Shown here in pieces: positions 35,438 to 43,540 of a stretch of 64,000 bases of DNA. Position numbers and translations under genes: made by a program. Location of the stretch: the NCBI GenBank assembly GCA_019217005.1, contig JAHBNG010000069.1:11160-75159 (forward strand), in the 5' to 3' direction. Every line of letters starts with the position of its first letter. Positions within the stretch are counted from its first letter, which is position 1. This DNA is from Chloroflexi bacterium TSY. Lineage in GTDB: Bacteria > Chloroflexota > Anaerolineae > Caldilineales > Caldilineaceae. Below the pieces are notes generated by a model that was given only the letters and a program-made list of their open reading frames with translations, made no database searches and had not been told where the DNA came from.

Positions 35438-36493
35438 TTGCGGAATAGCAAACGCATCTTGCGCATCCTACCAGTGGTTGGGGGGGTGGTGCTGATTGGA
35501 TTTTTGTTGTGGCAAGTAGAGCCCCAAACAATCGTTCGCTCTCTTCGAGATGCAAGTCCCCGCTGGCTGTTTGTGGGCTGTCTTTATTATCTACTCACAA
35601 ATGTGCTCCGCGCTTGGCGACTGGGCGTTTTATTGCGCATCCCTGGAATTTCGTCCCCTCTGCGTCTGCTACCTGAACTCTTCGCACTCAGTTTCCTGAA
35701 CAATGTATTACCTTCTCGCACGGGTGAGCTCTCATTTCCATATTTTTTGTATCGCCGTCATAAGAGATCGATTGGTGAGAGCACGACAGCGCTCTTACTG
35801 GCACGCATTTTCGATTATATTGCCGTGGCCTCCCTGTTTCTTCTCTTTGCATTTGGTCAGTTCTCTACGCTTGCACTGGACTCGACCGGCTTACTCCAAA
35901 TCGTGGCGATCCTACTCTTGATATCGCTCATCATGATTCTATCTCTGGCATGGTTTAGTCAATTCCTTCTGTGGCAGATCGAAAGATTAGCAGATCAAAA
36001 GTATATCGAACAGGGAACGGTTCAAGGACGTATCTTGACGCTGGTTTCGCAACTAGCGACCCAAGCCACGTCGACCCTACAAATTATGCGAGAGGGACGA
36101 ATATTTGTCCTTACACTTGGCTGGTCATTCGCGATTTGGCTGACTACCTTTGCTTGGTTTGACGCTTTCTTACGGGCAACCGATTTTAATCAACCTTATC
36201 CACTCGTCGTGGTTGGGGCGACATTGGCCAGCATTGCGAAGGCGATCCCTTTTATTAGCATCGGCGGCTTTGGTGCCCACGAAGCTGGTTGGACGATTGG
36301 ATTTTCGCTGGTCGGGATGAATATTGATGAAGCGATAACAAGCGGATTTGCAGTGAATATCTTGACATTAGGTATGTCTATACTCTTTGGTGGCCCAATG
36401 CTCATCTACCTTGGACTCCAAGGGCAACGGTCTAATCGTCAGAATAAAACCGGCGCGGAGTCGGTGACGTTCTCAAGTTCAAGCGGTTCATAG
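35438..36493 (+). CDS. LPG-synthase-TM (UPF0104/flippase-like) family membrane protein
   Basis: 351 residues, starting at TTG 35438 with GAGGAG 7 nt upstream. About eight TM helices; LPELFALSFLNNVLPSRTGELSFPYFLYRR is the family signature loop, and FISIGGFGAHEAGWTIGF near the C-terminus the second signature. Members are lipid flippase-like proteins related to the membrane domain of MprF. It probably moves or shields a lipid-linked intermediate. It follows the membrane protein at 33664 and likely shares its operon, apart from the PAL1 insertion. Confidence 0.88.
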   Translation: MRNSKRILRILPVVGGVVLIGFLLWQVEPQTIVRSLRDASPRWLFVGCLYYLLTNVLRAWRLGVLLRIPGISSPLRLLPELFALSFLNNVLPSRTGELSFPYFLYRRHKRSIGESTTALLLARIFDYIAVASLFLLFAFGQFSTLALDSTGLLQIVAILLLISLIMILSLAWFSQFLLWQIERLADQKYIEQGTVQGRILTLVSQLATQATSTLQIMREGRIFVLTLGWSFAIWLTTFAWFDAFLRATDFNQPYPLVVVGATLASIAKAIPFISIGGFGAHEAGWTIGFSLVGMNIDEAITSGFAVNILTLGMSILFGGPMLIYLGLQGQRSNRQNKTGAESVTFSSSSGS

Positions 36494-36634
36494 GGGTCTT
36501 TGATGTTGCACAAGCAATTGCAGTCAAGCTTTTTAAAAAGCTAGCTGATTCAACTGACAGAATATCTTGGTGGTATAATCAGGTTAGAAAATTTTAGAGT
36601 GCTCATCTATTTAGGAATTCAAGGCGACATCATA

Positions 36635-37102
36635 ATGATGACTATTCTTATTGAACATCAAGTACCAGAGAGAGGAACGTTTCAGATCAATAGGTCGATC
36701 ACAATCAAGCTTTCTGCACAAGAGGCACGTAAAAAGGTTGATCGCTGGTTGTTGCATTATGTCAGTACCATGTTAGGTGCAGATGAACCGCAATTAAGAG
36801 TCGGGACCCAAACCGTGTGGGTTGTTCCAATATATTTTGGTGCTCCCCATACTGGACGCGTAGGTCAAGTTGGAACAGTTGAAGTCGATGCTATATCGGG
36901 TGAGCTATTAAAACTTATAGAGCGCAAAGCTGAAATCGAAAAGCACGCCCATATGTTAGCCGAAAACCTGCCGCCATTTCGGTTGCGTAGTACACCGGAT
37001 GAATATGTAGCTGAAAATCTCTCAGTAAGTCACCCCATCGCACCACCATCAGGAAGTCCTCTGGACCTTCTTGAAGCTGAAGTTCCATCAGTTGATGTCT
37101 AA
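36635..37102 (+). CDS. Small protein of unknown function paired with a C39-like peptidase
   Basis: 155 residues from ATG 36635 (AAGGCGAC upstream; the GTG at 36599 is less likely). I do not recognise the family. The centre reads VWVVPIYFGAPHTGRVGQVG, then TVEVDAISGELLK, recalling a PepSY-like beta-hairpin. The C-terminus is proline-rich and acidic. There is no signal peptide or TM segment. The stop codon is 3 bp before the start of the peptidase gene, so the two are co-translated. It may be the peptidase's substrate, inhibitor or adaptor (inference). Confidence 0.7.
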   Translation: MMTILIEHQVPERGTFQINRSITIKLSAQEARKKVDRWLLHYVSTMLGADEPQLRVGTQTVWVVPIYFGAPHTGRVGQVGTVEVDAISGELLKLIERKAEIEKHAHMLAENLPPFRLRSTPDEYVAENLSVSHPIAPPSGSPLDLLEAEVPSVDV

Positions 37103-37105
37103 CGA

Positions 37106-37561
37106 ATGCAATACGAATTTCCTGCTGTTCACTTACCTATCTTACACATCCAGCAGCGTGAACCAGGGGACTGTTTAGTAGCGTGTGCTTACATGGTGCT
37201 TAGATATTTAGGAAAATCATATCGCTATGGACGTATACGCAGGCTGCTACAAGTTCAGAAGGGTTATGGAACCCCTTTCCCCAGAATACGCGCATTAGCA
37301 CGTCTAAATGTTGATGTTGTCTATCAACAGGGCACACTACATGATTTATATAGATATCTAATACAAGGTTGGCCATCCATCGTCCCTGTTAAAACTAGTG
37401 ATCTTCCTCATTGGGAAAATATCCAAATCGATCATGCTGTTGTCGTCGTGGGGATAGACTCCTTCTCTGTAAATATTAATGATCCAGCCTTTGATAGGGC
37501 ACCGATTCGAGTTCCAATCGGTGACTTCGATCTAGCCTGGTTAGAACGCAATGAGATGTAG
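37106..37561 (+). CDS. C39-like papain-fold cysteine peptidase
   Basis: 151 residues. The catalytic Cys lies in REPGDCLVACAYMVLRYLG (C23), preceded by the conserved Q (QQR) that forms the oxyanion hole. The His lies in DHAVVVVGID (H110) and the Asp in NINDPAF (D126). Spacing fits a stand-alone peptidase C39-like domain. No TM or ABC domain is attached, so it is not a bacteriocin transporter. It is tightly coupled to the upstream 155-residue protein. It may process its partner or another small protein. Confidence 0.85.
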   Translation: MQYEFPAVHLPILHIQQREPGDCLVACAYMVLRYLGKSYRYGRIRRLLQVQKGYGTPFPRIRALARLNVDVVYQQGTLHDLYRYLIQGWPSIVPVKTSDLPHWENIQIDHAVVVVGIDSFSVNINDPAFDRAPIRVPIGDFDLAWLERNEM

Positions 37562-37747
37562 GCTGTATTAGGATAGCTGTGACACTGAACACGGCTGCCA
37601 CCCAGTCTCAAGACCTCGTTTTTCGATTACCCCACGAGATGAGAAGATAGTGGAAGTCGCCTTGAATTAATAGAGATTAAACACAATGTTTGCACCTTAC
37701 GTTAATGAGGCCGACATAGAACGCGTATAGGGCAGATAAGACGGAAA

Positions 37748-40015
37748 ATGAAGTATATCCTCACTCTACCAGCGATTCTGGTCGTCTACCTATTACTTGC
37801 CAGCACATACAGCATCATGAACCCCCTTTTCGAGTCTCCAGATGAGGTGTGGCATTACGAGTATGTCCGCTGGTTGGTGGAAGGAGAGGGCTTACCCCGC
37901 CCAGAAGATGTGGGCCATTCCCCCTGGCATCAAGAGGGGAGTCAACCACCACTCTACTACCTGAGTGCAGCCTTTATTACGTTGCCAATCTCAACAGCAA
38001 ATGCAGAGCAGGTCATTCGCTACAATCCACACGCGGCCATTGGGCAACCCGATTCGTTTGGCAACAAGAATGTGATAATTCATGGCCGTGCCGATGCGTG
38101 GCCTTGGCAGGGGGTTGCTTTGGCTGCTCACATCGTTCGTTTCTTCTCTATTTTGCTTGGTGCTGTCACCATTACCTGTACCTTTTTGATTGCTCGCACA
38201 GTTTTTCCGGAGCAAACAATAATTGCCTCACTTTCCGCATTGCTGCTGGCTCTAAATCCCCAGTTTCTCTTCCTGAATGCGGCCATTAACAACGACAATC
38301 TTGTGACCGCATTTTGTGCAGCGGTTCTGGTTCTTCTGGTTCAGCTCATCCAACAATCAAGCCTGGTTGATCCAGATCTGGCAGAAGCAACGCCCACGGT
38401 GCCAACCACAAAGCAACTGATCGGATTGGGTGTATTGCTTGGAGCCGCTGCCCTCAGCAAACTCAGCGGCGTCTTTATTCTCGTTCCAGCTGGATTAACG
38501 CTCCTCTATTTATCATCGAAACAGCGCTCATTTGCCCACTTACTGAGGTGGAGTTTCGTTACGGGTGTTACGGCTCTGCTCATTGCGGGATGGTGGTTTG
38601 CGCGCAACTGGTGGCTCTACGGCGATCCGCTTGCATTGGAAGTGATGTTCGCCGTTTTACCACGCCGGCCGGAACCGCCGACAATCACTGAACTAATCGC
38701 TCGTGCAGAAGGTGTTTGGCGCTCTATGTGGGCAGTGTTTGGTTGGTTCAACATCGTTGTGCCAGAATGGCTCTACAGAGGATATACAGTTCTCGCTCTC
38801 GTTGGGGCTGGTGGGTTCTTTCTCTATTGCTTGGCCACGGCGTACCAATGGTGGAGGCCTTCAAATGATAGAAATTCTCATTTGCCGCTACAGCTTATAC
38901 AAGTAACCCTACTGTTTGCTTGGGTACTGATCATGTTTCTGAGTTTGCTTCGCTGGGCACAGATGCGCTATCCGCAAGGGCGCCTGTTGTTCCCAGCGAT
39001 AAGCGCTGCGTCTATCCTCATTGCATTGGGGTTACTCCATTGGTTGCCCATTAAATTTCACAAAGTTACCACAGCCCTGATTGGTAGCCTGCTTTTCATT
39101 CCAGCTCTGATGGCTCCGTGGCTTTGGATCGCTCCAAGCTATGCTGCACCAGATTTCACCACGGTGAATGGCGCCGCTGATCTTTCTTTCTCTGATGAAC
39201 AGCCGCTGTTTGGCAACCAGATTCGACTGCAGAGTTATCAGCTTGGTCCAAGCACGCTTGCGCCTGGTGACGCCTTAGCGCTTCATCTCGTCTGGCAAGC
39301 AACCAAGAACATTCCTGAAAATTATAGCGTCTTTATCCATCTTGTAGATGAAATCGATATCTTGCAAGCGCAACGCGATAGCCTTCCCGGTGCTGGCAAT
39401 GCGCCCACGCACGACTGGGAGCCGGGGGAGAGAATCTATGACCATCATCTCATTGATATTCCTGCAACAATGCCAACACCAACACGTCTTCGTGTAGACA
39501 TCGGACTCTATCAGCATGAGACAGGTGAACGGCTTGCCGTTGGAGAATCCGATCTCTGGACGCTTGGCTTTGTGGAGATCGAGTCACCAGGCGATGACGC
39601 GACAACTCGCCCGCAGGAATATATCAACTTCGACAATCAGATTGCACTCATCAATTTTGAATTTGACCGCCGGGTTTTGCGACCGGGCGAAACGTTGAAT
39701 GTGACCTTGTTGTGGGAAGCACTTGCGGAACCGAAAGGCGACTACAAGGTGTTTACCCACCTCATCTACCCACCCGATGCAACCTGGGCCCAGATGGATA
39801 GCCGTCCCCAACGCGGCGCCTCTCGCACAACAGACTGGCAAGCTGGCCAACTAATCGAGGACGCCCACGAGCTAACCCTGCCAGAGAATGCACCCCTTGG
39901 CGTCTACTTCATCGAGATCGGACTCTACGATGATGACACCCACGATCGCTTGAAGGTGAACTTCAGCGATAAGGGTATTGTTTTGGGACAGGTGCGCGTG
40001 GCTGGGGCGGATTAA
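37748..40015 (+). CDS. GT39/ArnT-like membrane glycosyltransferase with C-terminal beta domains
   Basis: 755 residues. TM1 spans 3-24, followed by the periplasmic catalytic loop NPLFESPDEVWHYEYVRWL (D32, E33), the usual metal/donor-binding acidic pair of GT-C enzymes. About ten more TM helices extend to residue 460. Two similar beta-sandwich domains follow (about 490-620 and 635-750), each with GDALALHLVWQ- or GETLNVTLLWE-type strands and a VFIHLVD/VFTHLIYP strand. It probably transfers a sugar from a polyprenyl-phosphate donor to a surface acceptor. The duplicated C-terminal domains may bind glycan. The last 4 bp overlap the convergent gene at 40012. Confidence 0.85.
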   Translation: MKYILTLPAILVVYLLLASTYSIMNPLFESPDEVWHYEYVRWLVEGEGLPRPEDVGHSPWHQEGSQPPLYYLSAAFITLPISTANAEQVIRYNPHAAIGQPDSFGNKNVIIHGRADAWPWQGVALAAHIVRFFSILLGAVTITCTFLIARTVFPEQTIIASLSALLLALNPQFLFLNAAINNDNLVTAFCAAVLVLLVQLIQQSSLVDPDLAEATPTVPTTKQLIGLGVLLGAAALSKLSGVFILVPAGLTLLYLSSKQRSFAHLLRWSFVTGVTALLIAGWWFARNWWLYGDPLALEVMFAVLPRRPEPPTITELIARAEGVWRSMWAVFGWFNIVVPEWLYRGYTVLALVGAGGFFLYCLATAYQWWRPSNDRNSHLPLQLIQVTLLFAWVLIMFLSLLRWAQMRYPQGRLLFPAISAASILIALGLLHWLPIKFHKVTTALIGSLLFIPALMAPWLWIAPSYAAPDFTTVNGAADLSFSDEQPLFGNQIRLQSYQLGPSTLAPGDALALHLVWQATKNIPENYSVFIHLVDEIDILQAQRDSLPGAGNAPTHDWEPGERIYDHHLIDIPATMPTPTRLRVDIGLYQHETGERLAVGESDLWTLGFVEIESPGDDATTRPQEYINFDNQIALINFEFDRRVLRPGETLNVTLLWEALAEPKGDYKVFTHLIYPPDATWAQMDSRPQRGASRTTDWQAGQLIEDAHELTLPENAPLGVYFIEIGLYDDDTHDRLKVNFSDKGIVLGQVRVAGAD

Positions 40016-40416
40016 TTTTGTCTTTGTCGTCTGAGCAGGAGAAGACCGAGATAGGCAATGACGAAAGCAGTGCGGATAAAGATATCAGGCCATGGGTCGC
40101 CGATTAACCAAGCTCTGCCGATCTCAAGGTATCCCTTCGTGCCCATCCAACCGTGACGAATAATCATCACGGCCGCGAGCCAATCGATATATGGTGGCTG
40201 CATCGGGGCTGCAACAAAACAAACCAGACCGATCAACATATAGAAGAGGGAGATGCTGGCAAGCGTTGCCAGGATGAGTGACTCATCTTCGGCTCCGCTA
40301 AGGTCCACGAGCGTAGCAAACGTAGCCTCTGGCGCAAGCAAAGAGACCAGTCCGAAACCAACCGAAATCAGGGCATCGATGATGAAAATTGTGGAGAGCA
40401 ATCTTGAATAAGTCAT
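40012..40416 (-). CDS. Small four-TM membrane protein of unknown function
   Basis: 134 residues with about four hydrophobic helices (IFIIDALISVGFGLVSLLAP, LATLASISLFYMLIGLVCFV, WLAAVMIIRHGWMG, FIRTAFVIAYLGLLLL). I recognise no functional motif. It resembles small hypothetical membrane proteins found beside various genes. It is convergent with the GT39-like gene and overlaps it by 4 bp. Confidence 0.65.
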   Translation of the reverse strand: MTYSRLLSTIFIIDALISVGFGLVSLLAPEATFATLVDLSGAEDESLILATLASISLFYMLIGLVCFVAAPMQPPYIDWLAAVMIIRHGWMGTKGYLEIGRAWLIGDPWPDIFIRTAFVIAYLGLLLLRRQRQN

Positions 40417-40491
40417 TGTTTGAGTGCGGTTTCGGCGATCGCTTGCAACGAAAGGAGCCGATGACGCTTCACGGCCACCGCGTCTCGTGGC

Positions 40492-41307
40492 TTATTTCAC
40501 TCCTACCCGCACACGATAACTGATATAGCCGGGTAGCCCACGTTCCCCTAAGATTCTCTGGGCCACTTGGCGCAGCTCGTCAAGTCCCAACTCCGTTGCG
40601 CTCACGCCTTGATCCAACACGCCAGGCATACGGCTCAGGACATAGCCGACCCAGCGCTCTGCCGTGCATCGCTCAATGTGGTGTATCGCAACCTCCTTGA
40701 CATACCGAAAATGGCCACTCTGTTGCATGCGTGCCAGATGCTCGCTCTTGGCCCACTGCTGCCAGCCGGTGCTCCCGTTCGTCTGCCACCATTCCCGCAG
40801 CCGCGCCATGCAGTGCTCGAACGCACGCTCAGCCTCCCACTGCACCGTGGGGGGCCAGTCATAATCGTACGCCGCAAACACCCCGCCTGACCGCAGAATG
40901 CGCGCCGCTTCGGCCAACGTACTGACCGGTTCCATCCAATGGAGGGCTTGCCCACAGGTGACGATATCTGCGGCGCCATCGGGCAGACTCGTGTGCTGGG
41001 CGATTCCAGCCTGAAAATTCACATGAGATGCAGTGTTTGCGGCTTCCGCGATGAGCCGCATTGCATCGAGCGGCTCAATGCCGAGCACCTGCCGCGCCCG
41101 CCGTGTCCAGATGAACGTGGAGATGCCCGTGCCACTGCCCAGATCCACAACCAGGTCCGGTTGGACCGTATTCGCCAACTGCAGGAGCAGGTCGATGAGG
41201 GCCGCAGGTGGTCTGGGACGATATGCATCGTAGCGGTCTGCAAACCCGGGGTGCGTGTAACCGGGGCGTTGCGCATTCAGGAAGGGATCATAAGGTGCTG
41301 TACTCAT
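40492..41307 (-). CDS. Class I SAM-dependent methyltransferase
   Basis: 271 residues from ATG 41307, chosen because GGAG lies 9 nt upstream; an ATG at 41328 is the alternative. Motif I reads VVDLGSGTGIS, followed by GIEPLDAMR (acidic loop), ADIVTCGQALHWMEP and LRSGGVFAAYDYDWPP, all typical of UbiE/SmtA-like methyltransferases. The substrate is unknown. The coding sequence is clearly richer in G+C than its neighbours (third positions mostly G or C), suggesting recent acquisition. Confidence 0.9.
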   Translation of the reverse strand: MSTAPYDPFLNAQRPGYTHPGFADRYDAYRPRPPAALIDLLLQLANTVQPDLVVDLGSGTGISTFIWTRRARQVLGIEPLDAMRLIAEAANTASHVNFQAGIAQHTSLPDGAADIVTCGQALHWMEPVSTLAEAARILRSGGVFAAYDYDWPPTVQWEAERAFEHCMARLREWWQTNGSTGWQQWAKSEHLARMQQSGHFRYVKEVAIHHIERCTAERWVGYVLSRMPGVLDQGVSATELGLDELRQVAQRILGERGLPGYISYRVRVGVK

Positions 41308-41354
41308 CACGTCTTTCTCCAAAGTCATGGCAATCTAGTGATGGTCACTTCAGC

Positions 41355-42230
41355 TCAACCCTTCAATCCCGTCGTCGAGATACCCTGAATAAAGTACTTC
41401 TGCGCAATAAAGAAGACAGTTAAGCAGGGGAGGATCATCAGAAATGACATCGCCATGATTGCGTTCCAGTCGACATCAAACTGGTCGCGGAACATGGCCA
41501 GACCAAGCGCCATCGTGAACATTTTGGACTTGTTGAGGAAAATGAGCGGTTCGAGGAAAGAATTCCATTCACGCATAAAGGTGAAGATGGCAACCGTTGC
41601 CAATGCCGGTCGGGAAAGTGGAAGGAGAATGCGCCAGAGAATCCCCAAGGACGAACAGCCATCGATTTTGGCCGCATCATCCAGATCACGCGGTAGGGTC
41701 ATAATATATTGACGCATTAGGAAGATGAAGAATGCATTCCCCGCAAACGAAGGAACCCATAGAGGCAAGTGTGTATTGATCCACCCCCACGACTTAAAGA
41801 TGAGAAATTGGGGAATCATCAGCACTTGAAATGGCAACATCATCGTACTGAGCGTGAGCACAAAGAAGAATTCACGCCCGGGCCAGCGCAGCCGCGCAAA
41901 CGAGTAAGCAACCAATGCACAACTCAACATACGACCAATAATAGAGAGAAAGGTGATCTTGACTGTGTTGATAAAGTAGATATTAAAATTGGCGCGAGTC
42001 CATGTATCGTAAAAGATGGACCATTTCGGAGGGTTGGGAATCCAAATTGGTGGAATTTTGAACATCTGCTCCGTTGGTTTAATGGCCGTTGTGAACATCC
42101 AAATCAACGGAAAAAAGAAGAGGAGGCTGATGCTGATCAGGAGCAGATAAAGAACGAGCGTTCTCAGGAAACTGCCAGCTTGTATGCCACCGATGCGGCG
42201 CGTTGCAAGTGATGTAGAAATAGCTGCCAT
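41355..42230 (-). CDS. MalG-type sugar ABC permease (set C)
   Basis: 291 residues from ATG 42230 (MAAISTSLATRRIGG); longer in-frame starts exist but would overlap the upstream gene. Six TM helices, the EAA loop (LDDAAKIDGCSSLGILWRILLPLSRPAL), and the intact family C-terminus FIAQKYFIQGISTTGLKG. That C-terminus independently shows what the set B homologue lost to MITE-A. It partners the frameshifted MalF-type protein at 42238-43202 and the lipoprotein at 43541-44932. Confidence 0.92.
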   Translation of the reverse strand: MAAISTSLATRRIGGIQAGSFLRTLVLYLLLISISLLFFFPLIWMFTTAIKPTEQMFKIPPIWIPNPPKWSIFYDTWTRANFNIYFINTVKITFLSIIGRMLSCALVAYSFARLRWPGREFFFVLTLSTMMLPFQVLMIPQFLIFKSWGWINTHLPLWVPSFAGNAFFIFLMRQYIMTLPRDLDDAAKIDGCSSLGILWRILLPLSRPALATVAIFTFMREWNSFLEPLIFLNKSKMFTMALGLAMFRDQFDVDWNAIMAMSFLMILPCLTVFFIAQKYFIQGISTTGLKG

Positions 42231-42237
42231 AAAGATA

Positions 42238-43202
42238 TTACCCGCCTGCATAAAAGACCCACCGCCTGGACAACCGAAGTTGTACAATCGTAAAGATCAT
42301 GATCACAAGAAACAAGCAAGAGCCGCCCCGTAGCCCATCCGCCCCCACCAAAATGAAATGTTGTAGAGATACAACGCATAGAACATGGTTGCGTTGTTGG
42401 GGCTTCCGCTTCCACTCGTTGCCACAAAGGCTACCGTGAAAACCTGAAAAGCACCAATAATACCCGTGATCGTATTGAAGAGAATCACGGGAGAGAGCAT
42501 CGGCAGAGTGATGTGGCGGAATTGGCGTAAGTTTGTCGCACCATCGATTTTGGCTGCTTCGTACAACTCAACCGGAATGTTCTGCAAGCCAGCCAGAAAG
42601 ATCACCATCGTTGCACCGCCGGCCCCAGTCAACGTCATCACGATCAGGGCCGGCTTGGCCCACGTTTCGCTCTGCAGCCACAAGGGTGCGGGCAACCCAA
42701 TCGACCGGATGAAGTAATTCACCAGACCAATGCTCGGATCAAGAATCCACATCCAGAGCAATGCAACGGCCACGCCTGCCACAATCGAAGGCACAAAGAC
42801 CATCGTGCGAAACATAGGAATGCCAATCAACTTTTGGTTCATTAACATGGCAAGCAAGAGCGATGCCACCAATCCCAGCGGCACAGCGAGCAACACAAAA
42901 TAACTCGTATTCCAGAGCGACTTCCAAAATAGCCGATCATCGGTGAACATCTCAATGTAGTTGCCAAAACCGATCCACGCCAATGGATAGCCAATCTTGA
43001 AATTCGTGATGCTGAGCACAAAAGAATAGAGAAACGGCCCTGCATAAAAGAGCACGAGTCCAATAATCCAAGGTGCGGCAAAAACCCACCCCTCTATTGC
43101 TTCACGCCGACGGGAGGCAGATACATATGGACCGAGCATTCGACTCAGAAAGCCAGGGTTCTTGCTGGGGAATTTTCTTGCTGTTTCTGTTGCAGCAGCC
43201 AT
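42238..43202 (-). pseudogene. MalF-type sugar ABC permease (set C), one-base frameshift near the 3' end
   Basis: The open frame from 43202 encodes 299 residues with the EAA loop (YEAAKIDGATNLRQFRHITLPMLSP), then meets a premature TGA at 42305-42303 after YGAALACFL. In the next frame the expected ending reads VIMIFTIVQLRLSRRWVFYAGG, to a TAA at 42240-42238. A single missing base near 42304 explains it. Either the gene lost one base or the assembly has an error; only the last part of TM6 is affected. Confidence 0.85.
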
Positions 43203-43218
43203 TGTGTCTCAACCTTAG

Positions 43219-43298
43219 AATCTATCCGAAAAGTGGTTGTGAGTGCAATCAGCCCATCGAGCGAGAATGCACCATCACAGAGCTTTTCGGATAAGCAC
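43219..43298. repeat. PAL2 repeat copy
   Basis: AATCTATCCGAAAAGTGGTT and CACAGAGCTTTTCGGATAAG form the arms around a CATCGAGCGAGAAT centre. It lies just upstream of the set C permease genes, between them and the binding-protein gene. Confidence 0.85.
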
Positions 43299-43438
43299 TT
43301 ACTGTGGGAGATGATTTGGGAGCCAATCGTAGGTCACTTCTCTGAAGTAACGAGCATCAAGAACCTTGGAGCCTCGCTTGGAAAGGGCCATTCTTTTGAT
43401 ATAAGTCCCGCCAGAGACGGGACCTACGATACACCGAA

Positions 43439-43514
43439 GTGTGTCCCAAAGTGTGTAAATGGAGCCGATTCTATGACTGAGCAGCATCCATTTACACACT
43501 TTAGTGGTATGCAC
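43439..43514. repeat. PAL1 repeat copy
   Basis: GTGTGTCCCAAAGTGTGTAA and TTACACACTTTAGTGGTATG pair around TGACTGAGCAGC. It lies in the same intergenic spacer as a PAL2 copy, just after the binding-protein gene. Confidence 0.85.
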
Positions 43515-43540
43515 TCCGATAAACTGTCATGAATCACGCC

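Noticed and set aside
43233..43532. 99-residue frame with CVPKCVN and FTHFSG peptides, seen also at 26129-26314
   Set aside because: Both are translations of PAL1 hairpins; the shared peptide is a repeat by-product.
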